From Micromussa lordhowensis (lineage: Eukaryota > Cnidaria > Anthozoa > Scleractinia > Lobophylliidae), in assembly GCA_964020085.1 (NCBI GenBank), contig OZ026607.1, forward strand, positions 8,159,279 to 8,223,278: a stretch of DNA of 64,000 nt, written 5' to 3'. The position numbers and the translations under genes were made by a program. Position 1 is the first letter of the stretch. Each line of letters begins with the position of its first letter. Under the pieces are notes generated by a model, which was given only the letters and a program-made list of their open reading frames with translations, did not search any database and had not been told where the DNA came from. Positions 40,733 to 53,700 of this stretch are shown here, piece after piece.

Positions 40733-42140
40733 GACAGTAGTCACTGAATTTTACGCCAGCGAATAACCCAAGAATTTGTTTTCGATACAACGATAGTGTT
40801 AGAACAGCGTGTGAAGCTGAGTTTTTTAAGGACATTTAAGACGGCAGGCCGACATGTGTTGTAGTGCTTTGTTGTTGTAAAACAAAAAATACTCTAAGAA
40901 GCTTTTGTTTATCTTTATTAAAAACCACTTAGGCGAAAGTGGAAAGTCGACACTAATTTAAAACACTTTTTAAATGATTAGTTATAAAGTAGATTAGTTT
41001 AAATAGATCGAGCCAAAAAGAGAGAAATACATTGACATGCATCGAAAAAAGCTCAAGAGAATTGAACGTAATTATTGCAAACGCCCTTTTGGAAATGGCT
41101 GGAACAAGAGGTTGAAGGGATTTACATACTGGGAAAATCTACACCTGTTGCCAAGACAACTGCGTCTGACGATACTTTCTCACACCATTTGACATTTCAT
41201 TTAAAAACCAATTAGCCAAAAGCAATTAACAGACAGTTTTGTGAACGCTTTGCATGGGAAACTGTGCACCGGCCGTGATAAAAGCTGCCATTGTCGATAC
41301 CAATATTATATGACAGTTTGCTTAAACCCCATTAGCCAAAAACGTCAACAGAACGTATATTTGATATATGATTCAACTCGTTCCACCTCCGCGTAGGGAC
41401 TGAAAACAGCGTAATATTTAGGTTTTCTCACTTCGCTATAGACTGAGTTTTAAGCTGTACATCTTGAAAGAAGGTCCAGTTCTCGTGGTACACACGAGTG
41501 GCAAAAGTTCACATTTTTTAAAGGCGATTCCTTCTGAGCATATCGTTGAGTTGTTGCCGAATTGAAAAAAAAAAAGATGGAATACAACCAATTGAGAGGT
41601 TCCAGAAGAGTTTTTTTGTTTGCTGCCTCCACTTCCAGTTTAATTAAGGGGCAATTTAATGCACGTTTATGTTAAGGTACATATTTTTTAATGGCATCTG
41701 AATTAAATTGCTTCTTGCATGAATAACCATACTAGCATATAGGACGCTTCGCTCTTTCCTAGAGAAGTCGGGAAAGAGAAAAGAAGCGTTCTCAAAGCCA
41801 ATATTATATTTTCTCCAGTAGATAGTTCACGTTTCGGGTTTTGCTTTATTTTGTCCTATGGTCATTTTATATAAAGATGATTACAAGACTAGCAAAGACG
41901 AAAGTTATTGTTAGACCACCATAGACAAAACAAAGAATGTCTAACTGGCAAGCTAACCTCACAGATAAAGTCTTCATTTTCTTATGTGTGCTACTTACTC
42001 TGGAATTTTGCGAAGTGAGGATGCACAGTCCACGCGCGAGGATATCAAAACATAATGCTAAAAGCAGTAACTGATATGTTTTTTTTTCCAAATTAAAATG
42101 TGCTCATATAATTTTCCTTTGTACCCACAAATTTCCAAAT
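39890..42140. other. Intergenic, microsatellite at 40635-40732, no gene recognised
   Basis: AT-rich sequence. Two weakly related blocks (CATTAGCCAAAA near 41208 and 41328, each followed by an AACAGA word) suggest an old duplication. ORFs here are short; one of 74 codons on minus at 41867-42091 has two hydrophobic stretches but begins at a non-ATG codon and is not supported. Confidence 0.4.
40635..40732 (+). repeat. (ACAG)n microsatellite
   Basis: About 24 tetranucleotides of GACA/ACAG with two interruptions (AGTCAGTC and AGAAAG). ORFs on both strands are by-products. Confidence 0.95.
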
Positions 42141-42221
42141 TATTTTAGCGTAGGAGGTTGTCGAGGTCTCATTAGAATATTTGAATACGTTCCGACACCT
42201 TTATCTTCTGGAGGTGTTGGC

Positions 42222-44471
42222 ATGTATGTCAAAGACAACCTGAATTACACGATTATTGACAAAACTTCCAATGAGGCATTCCAAGCTTTATGGATTGAAT
42301 TTCATCTTTCTCGGCAGCCAAACATCATCTGTGGTGTGATGTATAGACAACATAATTCTCCACAACAATTCTTGGACTATTTTGATGAAACACTGGAAAG
42401 GTTCAGCGCTTTAAATAAACCCATTTTTATTATGGGTGACTTCAATATAAACCTCCTTGCTGTTGAAACATGTAGTTATGCACATAAATTTCTTCTCTCA
42501 TTACAAAGCTATTCATTAATTCCAACAGTTGACAAACCAACGCGAGTATATAATAACTCCGCAACTCTAATTGATAACATTCTTGTTAATAAGCTTGATA
42601 GCAAAATTAAAAGTGGGAATATCGTATCTGACATTAGCGACCACTATTCACAATTCTGTATTGTTCACGACGTCAAGGTGACAGCTGTAAATAACAAAAC
42701 ATTAAGAAGAGATTATTCCCAGTTCTCAGAGCACGATTTTCTTGCTGAGCTCGCTGAAATTAACTGGGACACCGTCGTCAACATGGAACAAGGTTATATT
42801 AATCGTTCTTTCTCTACATTTTTCAATAAGGTGAACAAAATCGTAGATAAACATGCCCCCTTAAAAACTCTGTCACGACGAAGAGCCAAGCAACTCTCTA
42901 AGCCCTGGATTACACGCGGGATAAGAAAATCAATAAGAGTGAAGAATTCGCTTTACCTGTCCGGTAACAAGGAATTGTACAGAATCTATAGGAACAAAAT
43001 TATTAATATTTCACGCCAGTCAAAAAGGATATATTTTCATAAGTTTTTCTCTGATAACTTACATAATATGAAACAAACTTGGGCCGGTATTAACGATCTA
43101 ATTAATCGTGGAAAGAAAAAGTCGATACGCTTCTCCTCTGTTAGGTGCCCAACCAGAGGAAACTTAACATATGACCCCACGGAAATCAGTAATATTTTTA
43201 ACAAGCATTTCTCTTCTGTGGGACACAGACTTGCGTCCAATCTTCCACCATCGAATCGGCATTTTAGTGAATATCTACGTGGAAATTATGTGAAGTCGTT
43301 CTTTTTTGATCCAGTTACACCAAATGAGATTGAGAGGGAGATACTCTCTATCCCTCTCAATAAGGCACATGGTTTGTATTCCTGCCCGAGCCGCATTCTT
43401 CGTTCTGCCAGACATATTCTGTCTATCCCATTGGCGAAACTAATGAACTTGTCAGTTACTTCAGGAGAGTATCCGTCTAAATTAAAACATGCTAAAGTCA
43501 TTCCAGTCTTCAAAGATGATGATGAGACTGACCGGACCAACTATAGACCAATTTCTTTATTATCTAACTACAATCGTATCTTTGAGAAAATAAAGTTTAA
43601 CCGATTAAAAGCGTTTATTGATAAAAATGAAATTCTTTACAGATCGCAGTATGGTTTCCGAGATAAACATTCCACTCAACATGCTATACTTGATATCGTC
43701 AACTCCATACAAAAGAACATGGACAATAAACTATTTTCATGTGGTATTTTTATCGACTTAAAGAAAGCTTTCGATACAGTTGATCATTCAATCTTGCTCG
43801 ATAAATTAAATCACTATGGAATCCGAGGCATTGTAAATGATTGGTTTTCATCTTACCTATTCAAGCGCACTCAAACAACTGAGATCAACTCGTTTATTTC
43901 TGATAAGGAAATTGTCCCGTGTGGTGTTCCACAAGGCTCAGTGCTAGGTCCTCTTCTATTTCTAATATTTATCAATGATATCCCAAACTCTTCACAGAAG
44001 TTAAATTTTGTTCTGTTTGCGGATGACACAAACATGCTTTATGCTGATAAACATCCCAAGTCCCTCGAGGAGACCGTAAACAAAGAGTTGAAAAATGTAT
44101 GTAAATGGCTTCATGTGAATAAACTGACACTTAATATTAAGAAATCTAACTTTGTTATTTTTCGACCCCCACAGCGATCGCTAAACTACGAGATTAAACT
44201 CAAAGTAATAGACAATAGCACCAACATATCGTCAAGTCTAGAATGTAAGGAATATGTTAAGTACTTAGGTGTTCTGATTGACAACCACTTGTCTTGGAAA
44301 TATCACGTAGACTATATCGCCGTGAAGATTAGTAAAATTGTTGGAGTTATATCTCGTCTAAGACACTTCGTTCCATTCTGTACTTTGAGAAGCAATATAT
44401 CAGTCCCTTATACTTCCCTACTTAACATATGGTTTGACTGCTTGGGATCAAGCCGCAAATACGCACCTTAA
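42222..44471 (+). pseudogene. LINE endonuclease and reverse transcriptase ORF
   Basis: A 749-codon frame. The endonuclease part has GGVGMYVKDNLNY, GDFNIN and SDHYSQF, the APE motifs, but lacks its first roughly 100 residues. The RT part shows FKDDDETDRTNYRPISLLSN, GIFIDLKKAFDTVDHSILLD, GVPQGSVLGPLLFLIFINDI and FVLFADDTNML with the catalytic Asp pair. The frame then turns into unrelated residues at about 44410 and stops at 44471, because a single-base-scale indel throws it out of register with the C-terminal part at 44434-44928. Confidence 0.9.
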
Positions 44472-44928
44472 TAAATTATTGTTACTCCAAAAACGTGCAC
44501 TACGTTTGATGTATTTTCTAAACCCAAGATCTCATGCTATTCCTTCTTTTATTTCTTCTAAAATATTACCCATTCACCTACTTTACTTTGAAGCTATCTT
44601 GCACTCTATGTATGATGTTTCAAATAACTATGCTCCAAAAGATATTTCTGATAAATTTGTTAAGACCAGCTTGATTCATTCATATAACACGAGGGCTGCT
44701 TCTTGTGGCAAATATCATATCAAATTTTCACGTCTAAATCAGCAGCGGAACTCTTTCTCATGTTTTGGCGCGAAAGCATGGAATTGTCTCCCATCTCGAG
44801 TATGTAATCTACCTAAACCGGCGTTCAAAAAATCAATTAGCAAAGCTTTATTTGCAGCTTTAGAAGGCGAGGAGGATTATATTGAGGCGCCTAAGTTACT
44901 ATCCATAATTAATTTCTATATTATGTAA
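44434..44928 (+). pseudogene. LINE C-terminal region in a shifted frame
   Basis: Contains TAWDQAANTHLNKLLLLQKR and RALRLMYF followed by SYNTRAASCGKYHIKFSR and FGAKAWNCLPSRV, the usual end of CR1/L2 polyproteins. It continues the 42222-44471 ORF after one frameshift. Confidence 0.88.
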
Positions 44929-45289
44929 CTTTTTGTAATAATTCACTATTAATCTCTCCGCCTATTTAGTTTGTTTAGTTTGTTATGCTACCTATTTCCA
45001 ATCGTGTAATCATACTTTTCTCCGCATGCAAATGATTGTATTTTTAATAGCTTTAGTTTATTTCTGTCAATGTTTATAGGTTATTTTAAGCTTACAAATT
45101 GGTTTATTTTGTTCTTTTCTTTTTCTCCCTGCACAACTCGCCTCGACTAGCTTACGCTATATGCGAGTTGTGCATGTTCTTTCTTTTTTTTAAACTGTTT
45201 AATATTAATAAAGATTGATTGATTGAGACTATTGACGTGGTTAGAAGCATTGATGAAATAGTAAAATTTGCAGTGTACAGGGCAGTCAA

Positions 45290-45590
45290 TTCTCAAACTC
45301 ATTAATAATTCATCAAGCTAAAACATAGAAAATCACAACCGTGAAGGAGGTTTTGATACCCGGTCTTAATTAGCATAGATTTTGACGATTTTACCTCTTG
45401 ATTTTCTCCTTAGTTTTTGCTTCGATTGAGAAGATATATCAAACACTCGAGACAGTGTTTTATCGGCTATCCAAACACCTCGAATTTCGTCAAAAATACT
45501 CCGCTGCGCGTCGTATTTTCAACTCTCTTCTCGGTGTTTGGATATCCCGATGAAACACTGTCGCTCGTGTTTGATATATTACTTGAAGGA
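45290..45590 (+). repeat. Dispersed repeat family, copy 2 of 3
   Basis: It contains GATATATCAAACACTCGAGA, CAGTGTTTTATCGG and the inverse CGATGAAACACTGTCGCTCG, forming a palindrome around a CTCGAATTTCGTCAAAAATA core. It lies just downstream of the LINE tail. Confidence 0.8.
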
Positions 45591-45599
45591 CCTTGATCT

Positions 45600-47520
45600 C
45601 AGAGACAGTGGTTAGCATATGGAATCAAATCGAAATTGTAAAAATACAACCAACCAGCCATTTTACTTTGCCAGATTTACAAAAAAAAAACAAACAATAA
45701 AAACAATGAACTTCATTAGGCAAAAAATAATACTCAGAATAGTAAGAAAACTAAACATGCTGAGTGAATGGAAAACCCAACCCTCAAAGGGTTTATTCCT
45801 GAAGAATTTATGCAACGAAGCGAAAAGCTTGTTCGGAGAGAGAAGATCAGCAGAATTTTCCAAGAATTTCCTTTCAGGGTTTTACAACTTCAGTCGCTGG
45901 ATGTTTGGGGTTAAGAGACATCTAAGATGAGTAAATTGTGCTTGACTCACTTTAAAAATGTCCTGGTCAACCATTTTCGAATTTTTAACCGTTAATCGTT
46001 CAGGAATTCTTACAACTATTAGGCGATTACGGAAAACATTCCCTGAATTGAAAAGAGGAAGTTCTTGTTAATTGTGAGTATACAAGAGGGAGAGTAATTT
46101 TACATTACTAAACACAACCTGATGTCTCGTCTTTTGAAGACGACCGAGTCGAAGACTGTACGTTTCCAGTCCTAAAAGTCTGCCCGCTATATTTTATATC
46201 GTGAAAAGGAGTCATCAGTATTCCGGCATATTACACCCTTGACACGTTCAAAATGAATGAATGAAGATGAAAATGAAATGAGTGAATAAATAAATGAGAA
46301 AAGGACTCCAATGCAGGGGTTTCAATAAAAGCCTGTAGAACCTCTTACCACCGTCTGTTTGGATTTCATTAATGAAAATAAAAATGATATCAATTTAAAA
46401 AAAAGCAAATACAACAACGACGACAGCGACGACCACTGACATTTTTAAATGCTACAAAAAAATCCTGTTTTGTGGTCAATAACAATACCCATTAACAGCA
46501 CGCTTTTTGATGCCCAGAATGCTGGAAATAGCATTTCCGAGCTTCTAGATTTCACATTTTTCTGGATTGGGGTTTGGGGGGGGGGGGGGGGGGGTGGGTG
46601 GGGCATGCCCCTTAAGTGATCACAGCCGCCTATTACACTTTCAGTGGCCGCTTATAACCAATGTTATTGAAACTCCTGCAATGGAGCGTTTTCACTCACG
46701 TGTGGCCAGGAGCCATGCAAATGTATTGGAAGAAAAGAAAGTGTTTACATAAGAAAAGAGCTCAACTCCCACAAGAATGGTTCAGGGCCCCAACATTGTT
46801 TTGGGACGCCAATATGGCGAATATGGCCCTGTATAAGAGCAAACACAAAGCTATTTGTGATTAAGTTAACCGCCGAAGCGAGATTGTGCAGCCGACGTTT
46901 CAAAGTGGGCGATAGTTGGTTGTATTTGTGTTTATAAATGAATTTTCTACAGTACCGTTACAATATAAAAACACACAATTTAATTATTTTACAGTACACT
47001 GCTTAAAACACTTTTTCAATTTCAGAACACTACCAAATAAGTATGCTTAGGACACCACGACAATATATTACTTGAAAAAACAATTAACTTTTACTACTTA
47101 CAGTACGCAAAAACGCAATTAACTTGCTCTACAAAATTGCCATACTTACAATAAACTACTCACAACACTTTTATACTTAGCGTTGCATTGGGTTGCGCTA
47201 TTAAACGTATTACTCCATTAATAACAAGAAGATCATAGATCTTAAAACCGCGCTTACAAAGATTTAACCGTTTTCTTAACCCTACATTCGCAACGTAGTG
47301 CACATTCCAACGCTGTCCTTGATGATTCATTCATTTCTGTACTCACTACATCACTTATTGCACTATCGCTCTCAGCCGTTGTGAAATCTCTGATGATGTA
47401 TTGGTCTTAATATGGAAGTGTCACGCTATTAATACTGCTATCAATAAACAGCTTCCTTCCTTAACTTGTAAAAGTCAAAATTTAATTTGTTTGTGTTATG
47501 AGTAAAGGACAAACTAAGTA
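45600..47520. other. Intergenic, no gene recognised
   Basis: AT-rich. A 103-codon ORF at 45619-45930 and a G-run at 46576-46597 are visible; neither supports a gene call. Bases 46940-47470 are simple AT-rich sequence. Confidence 0.4.
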
Positions 47521-47524
47521 ATAA

Positions 47525-48390
47525 GTAGTAGTCACGCCAGTCAGACAATCAGAGGTTTACGCTAATATAAACGCTGCAAGTTCTGGCAAGATCTAGTTTA
47601 CCTCAGCAGATAATTATTTCTCCTTTGAATCTCTTAACTCGCTTCGATCAAACAGCCAAAGAATTCACTTCAATCACATATATCCGTAAGACATTTACGC
47701 AAAATTGCAAACAAACTAAAAACCATCGCTTCTCTGGCGTAGTAAACACAACCTTATTGTCACGCAGCGAAAGTGAAAGCTGCAATATCCTTATTCAAGG
47801 CCATCTGTAGTATGGTGGTGGGGAATTTCCCTACCAGTAACGTAATCATTGCATGTTTTGACACGTTCTTTGCTTAGCTTGCAAATATTTCATTTTCCTT
47901 CCGATCTCTGAACTCGCTTCAATAACAGAGCTCGACGATTCACTTCTTTTGACTAAAACTACCAGAAATACTCGGAAAACTAAAAAGATTTCCTCGTAGC
48001 GAAATAAACCTGCAAAGTAAACAAGATCTTATCTGTCACGTAGCGAAAGTGAAAGTTGCAAGGTCAACGCATTCCACGGCTGTCGTAATACCTTTTAGCG
48101 TATTTATTAATCCGTTCGAGTCGAACGCTTTGATAATACCAGAGGAAAATACATTTAACAAGTAGTAGTCACGCCAGTCACACAATCAGAGGTTTACGCT
48201 ACCACGGTAAATTTAGAATGGTAGTCTTGATCATTGATATGAACGCTGCAAGTTCTGGCAAGCCCTTGTTTACTTCAGCAAATAATTACTTTTCTTTTGA
48301 ATCTCTTACCTCCATTCGATCAAACAGCCAAAGAATTCACTGCCGTTTCATAAATCCGTCACGAATCCACGTAAAATTGCAACTAAACTA
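47525..48390. repeat. Degenerate satellite array, left of the Helitron
   Basis: Units recur that begin AGTAGTAGTCACGCCAGTCA (about 47522 and 48158), with inner blocks GAACGCTGCAAGTTCTGGCA (47567, 48241) and AGCGAAAGTGAAAGCTGCAA (47766; variant 48045). The higher-order unit is about 640 bases. The array is cut at about 48390 and the complementary block resumes at about 58888 on the far side of the Helitron. Confidence 0.75.
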
Positions 48391-48399
48391 ACTAGTAGT

Positions 48400-49213
48400 A
48401 GTTATCACTAGAGCTGCCCCCGCCCTACAATACGATTTTCTTTTTTTTTTTGTGTTGGGCTTGCTGTGTAAAGTTTTGTAATCTTCTGTTGTTATTACCG
48501 ATGTGTCATTTTTGGTTCTTAAAGTGTACAAAATGTAGTTTTGGCAAGAGCTTGAGTTTCTTTTTTTGTGTTGTGGTTTAACTTGTTTATCTTTTTCGAT
48601 GAAGAAGTAGAACACAGTTTGGCAATGTAGAACAATTTATTGACAGCATTAAAGAACAGAACAATGTATTATATTGAAATCTTACATTTTGCACCTGATT
48701 GATTGCACACAAATTATAAGTGAAGATGGCAATTTTAGATAGGGGTTTTTTGAAAGGCAATGAAAAATTGGTTTGTTGAATAGAACTTTCCATTCTTATA
48801 AACTGTAAAAGTGGATGAATGCTAACTGAAACCGTATATAATATATTTTTATAATTGTGTTTTTTTATCGATTAGAGCTCTTTGTCAATCTAACTATTGT
48901 GATATGGTATCCAAACGGAAAAAATTACTGGAACCATATGTTCAATATATTTTACTTCTAAAAAGCGGAAAAAAGAAAGAATTAATTTTTAACGAAAGCA
49001 TATATAGAATATTTTTTACAATCTATTTCAAGTTACGATTGTGGTTTCAACTTGAATTAAGTAAAGTTTTATGAATAAAACTACAAACTGGAACATTCAT
49101 ATAAAAATAATGAATACAATATTTTTGTTTGAACTTTTGGAGTTATTCCTAATGTTATAATGTTACAGTGTCAAAATATGATGGTTATCCAATGTGAAAC
49201 AATGTTTGGCTTA
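48400..49213. other. Helitron 3' noncoding region
   Basis: AT-rich sequence between the inferred left edge and the RPA stop. It contains T-rich runs and no ORF of interest. Confidence 0.5.
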
Positions 49214-50766
49214 TTACTCATTTTTTGATTGTTCTTGTGTTGGTGGTTGCACTTGGTGATTTACAATCTCGGTTATAAATTTGCCATTTTTTGTTAATGT
49301 GAAGTCCACATTTTCCAGCAACAGAAGTTTTTCTGTCAGTTCATCTATGTTGCTTCGGTATTGGAAAATGTCTTCGTTTAGGTAGGTGCTGAGTATGCCA
49401 TGGTTCGCCACAACATTAAATTGTTTGTCTTCCTTTTCTAGTTGAAAGGTTGTACTCATTTCAACGTAACAATTTTTAACAAGCATTGCCCTGTTGCAGG
49501 CTGTGCAACGAACCATAACTTTAGATTGTGTGTTTCCTGTAATTTTGCCTTTGCATCCCTTGGTGTTGCACATTGCATTAGTTTCAATGATTACATTTTG
49601 AATTTCCGGGCAGCAGATTTGAGGCTTGATAGCAGTTGCATCTGTATTGACGTTGGTAATATTTTGCTTCTCGGCTTGCTTTATGATGGTTTCTGTAGTG
49701 GTACTTATTTTCAACCCATAGTAGTACTTTACAGTGCAGTTGGAGATTTCAAAGAAATCTCCTTCCTTGATCTGAGGAATGTGGTCGGACCAAATCGAAA
49801 TATCTATAGCCCCTGTCGAGTCTATTAATTTTCCATCTCTTACTGGTCGTTTAGAGTTTTGTGGTGTTAAAGCTTCACTGTTCCATCGAATTAAGCCTGA
49901 GACTGTGACCATATCCCCTTGCCTTTTAGTTTTCAAAACATCTGCCACAGTTGTAATGGGTGCTGCTGCTGGTGGTACATATTTAAACGGAATGGCCACT
50001 GTGGAGACATCCTTCACAATGCTGTTCTGGTGCATAAATACCATGCCACTCGGAACAACCCTAAGGTTGGTTATTGTGATGGGTTGTTGCGTTTTCTGTT
50101 TGTCTTTGAAAAGCTGGCTTTTTGTGGTGTCATCCATTGAACTTATCATTACTCTTATCATCTGCATTTGGTCTTCTGCTGTCTGCAGAATGATGTCGAA
50201 GTAATATGTAAATCCTTGCTGGCTTTTTCGATTTCGATCTACTCTTTGTACATATCCAGTAAAGCCTGAAAAATAAAAAGAAAAGTTAATTATATTTTTG
50301 TTTACTTATTTATCAATGGTAGAGATATTTTCTATGTGAACTTTGAATAACATCAGGTATACTATTTCATTAAAATATTTTTTTTTTGATTGATTGAAGG
50401 CAGTTAGCGAGGGGTTTTGATCCTCCTCTTTAATATTTATTATGTAATCAAAGAAATCATAGGTTGGATATTAGCAAATTCATGTATGCGAGGTTACGGC
50501 GTGTATTTGTTTGGCACAACATGGAACAGTAGAAGGGGAGGGAAGTTACTGGTTTTCAATAAATATCTGGAAAAAATGATCTGAAATATTTTTGTGCCTA
50601 AAAACAATTTACCAGGGCTAGCAGTAAATCCAGGTAAGCGTTGACCGTGGAATCATGTTAAGGTTACTTAAGTGTACTTACTTGCAGAGGATGAAGATGT
50701 TGGAGAGGAGGGAGGAGATGACATCCCAAACTTCATTTTCTTTTTTGGACTTTCATTGTTATCCAT
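49214..50766 (-). CDS. Helitron-encoded RPA-like ssDNA-binding protein
   Basis: Two exons: 50682-50766 (MDNNESPKKKMKFGMSSPPS, with a PKKKMK nuclear-localisation-like motif, then GTAAGT) and 49214-50265 after a TATTTTTCAG acceptor; the intron is in phase 1. The 378-residue product has an OB-fold-type N-terminal part (GFTGYVQRVDRNRKSQQGFT, then TYYFDIILQ), a second OB-like part (VSGLIRWNSEALTP, LIDSTGAIDISIWSDHIPQI, EGDFFEISNCTVKYYYG) and a C-terminal zinc-ribbon with CNTKGC and CTAC pairs followed by an OB-like tail. This matches RPA70-type proteins carried by some Helitrons, which probably coat the displaced strand during rolling-circle transposition. Its ATG lies about 30 bases from the stop of the Rep-helicase, in the same orientation. 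Confidence 0.85.
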
Positions 50767-50794
50767 TTTTACTGTAAAAGATGCATATAAATCG

Positions 50795-53700
50795 TCACAT
50801 TTTTTGTCCTTTGTGCTTTACCAATGTATGTTGTGCTAATCTTTCTAACCTAGATTCTTCCAGAAGTCTATATTTATAATTAGATGTCTTTTTTAAAGCA
50901 TGTAGCCTTTCAAAGGTAAGTGGTTCAATTACAATGTCAGAAAGTTTACGAACTCTTGATAATGCAACATATGTTAAACCTGCAACCTTTTCAGTTGATC
51001 CTAGGTCAATCCAGCACTTTTTGAGAGTTAAGCCTTGTGACTTATGGATTGTTATTGACCATGCAAGTTTTAATGGGAACTGTATTCTTTCGAAGCTATT
51101 GCCAAGAGTGTTAGAGGAACTTGTTACAGGGAATATAGGCACACAATTACAGGTGTCTTTACAAAAACTTGGTCCCAAGTAGTCATTATCAAATTGTACA
51201 ATTATAGCAATGGGTAGCATAGTAGCCTTGTGACTTTCTGAAAATATTATATCTTTGATAGTTCCCATAGTACCATTACAAAGTCCTGCCTCTGTCCAAA
51301 GGTTGCGGGTAAGCATTACTCTAGCTTTCTTTGATAGATAGATTATTGGTTCCAGTCCACCCATTTCTTCAGAACTTAAGGATTTTGCTCTTGGGTTGCT
51401 GTGATGGGCATTAATTTGCACAACAGTTTCTTGAAGTTGCTCTAGCCTTTTATAGTTGTCTTTCGCAACCTTTTCATTACCAAAGGATAATCTGACAGCG
51501 GTATTTTGAAAGTTTGTTTTATCAGGGACACTGTGCGGTTGCCTTGATAAAAGCAAATTCCAATCTTCAAATGTTGAATTACCATCCCTAGCTCTAATTT
51601 GAAGACCTCTAAATCGCTGTTGTTCATCATCAGCGCCCCTAGCTCTTTCATTAATTTCAAACTTCACAACTGTCTCAAATTTTTTGTACATGCAGTATCC
51701 TTCGATTGCCAACTCGGTCTTGGGTTTGGTGTGGTACAAAACCTGGTCTGTGATTGGGGGTAACTGTGCAATATCTCCAACTAATATAATAGACATACCA
51801 CCAAAGGGAACTGTACAACAACCAGTAGCTTGCTTACAGCGTCTATTTATCCAGCCAAACATATTTTGACCAATAACTGAAAACTCATCAATGATGAGAT
51901 AATTAACATCCTCAAGATCATGCTGAAGTTTTGCCAATGCTGATGATTTTAATGGCCCATTTTTCTTTCCTTTGATGGGAAGCTGCAAAAGTGAGTGCAA
52001 AGTTTTTCCTTTGATATTAAAGGATGCGATTCCAAAGAATGCACAAACTCTGCACTTTGTGTCAAGAAGTTGACTTAAGGCTTGAATTACAAAGCTTTTA
52101 CCAGAACCTCCTAGTCCAGTAATTATCATTAATAGTGGTTCTTTGTTTTGAGAAATAAAGTGATCTTGAACAATGTTATAAGCAAACTTTTGGGCATTAT
52201 TGAATTTTTGGATGTTAACTGGCATTGGAGTTGTTTCTTTCTTAAAGGTATCGCTATTTTTTTGCATATTAATCCAGTGGGGCATATCTCCAATTTCCTG
52301 AGCAGTGTATTTTAATCTATCCTGTGCATAGAACTCAGAAGGACAATACAAATGAACCTTGTTGCTATTTTCACTTTGCAATTTCATATCTGCGATTATC
52401 ATCCATTCCTCTCTTTCGCCAGTATCAGATTCAATGTAGTCATTGTTATTTACCAGTTGTTGCACATATTCTGAAATTGAATTGATTTGCTGTGACCAGT
52501 TTGGAACAAAAAATTGGGCATCAGGCGTTTGTAAAAATGAGTGCCAATGGTTAATGTAAACAGAATCAGAAGCTTCTTCATTGTCCCAAGCTTTGTCAAG
52601 AACATTGCACCATGGCTTATACTTTAGTAATTGGTAGCGACAAAACAAACCATAATTTGGACCTTTGGTGTTAGAGGAATAATTAGGAAACGTTTTCAAC
52701 ACAACTGGATTAGTGCGTTTGGCTATACCTAATTTGGTCTTGAAGTAATTTGAAGCAAATTGTACAAAATTACATTTAGAAATTCCAGGATGATTAGCTT
52801 CAAACATATTTCTTTTAGCGTACAAATCTAACAATGATTTCTCTGTTTCCAATGTATCATTTTGTGATAAAGATACTTTACGGGAACCGTCAAGTGATGA
52901 TGAAATAACTTGGAATGTCGAACTAACAAGTTTTATTGAAAGTAACTGATGCATTACTTCTTGAATGCTCATATCTCTTTGTCCAACAGCTCTCATGATT
53001 ATTTTTCTTATAGCTTTGTGACTATTATCTTCATTTTGAGAGTTAATCAAAACAGACGTAAAGGCATCTTTTGCAACTGATGACATTCTTTCACCTTTTG
53101 AGGCATACTTTGCAATGTATTCCAAGCAAGAGTGATAATCTATAATGACCTGAATATCGCAATTCCCTCTCCATCCCTGTAACTGCAATCGTTGGTTGTT
53201 GTTTAAACGACTATCATTTCTTTTTGTTACAACCTTAACTTTATAGTGGACCTTACCATCTTTTGATTTAAAGGTCTCATACTCCAAATGCGTGTTTTCA
53301 CAAAGTTCTTTTGGAAAATTGAATCTACAACTTACTTCATCATTTTCATTTTTTTTTCGTAAGCAATATGCTGTAGAGCAATTGGTATGTCTTTGCACTG
53401 TATTTACTAGATTGTCATAATCACTGTCCCAATCATTTTGAATATCTTCAAACCGAAGTTTACATGGATGATTTGCTGGCTTTACCCAAGTTCCATCATT
53501 TGGGTTAGTTGGATTTTGTGTTGACATTAGATAATCTACATAGTTACAAATAATGGTTTCAGCTTCTTTGCCTTTATTAATTTCTTCTGTCTTTCGTAAC
53601 AATAGTTCTGGAGAAAGGTTGCCATCCTTTACAGACTGATTTGCAATATGACCTTGAAGTGCTGTTTGAGACAGCTCACATAAACCAGGGTCACTTTCAA

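Larger units (their letters stand above)
42150..45230 (+). mobile_element. 5'-truncated CR1/L2-like LINE
   Basis: One polyprotein frame covers a truncated APE endonuclease and a full RT, shifted once near 44410 into a second frame that reads the C-terminal domain. The 3' tail contains a hairpin (GCACAACTCG at about 45131 against CGAGTTGTGC at 45164-45173) and ends AATAAAGATTGATTGATTGA, the kind of short tandem tail seen at the 3' ends of CR1/L2 elements. The 5' end begins inside the endonuclease at about 42150. Confidence 0.9.

Noticed and set aside
40557..40835. ORFs rich in Asp-Arg-Gln-Thr or Cys-Leu-Ser-Val
   Set aside because: Products of the (ACAG)n microsatellite.
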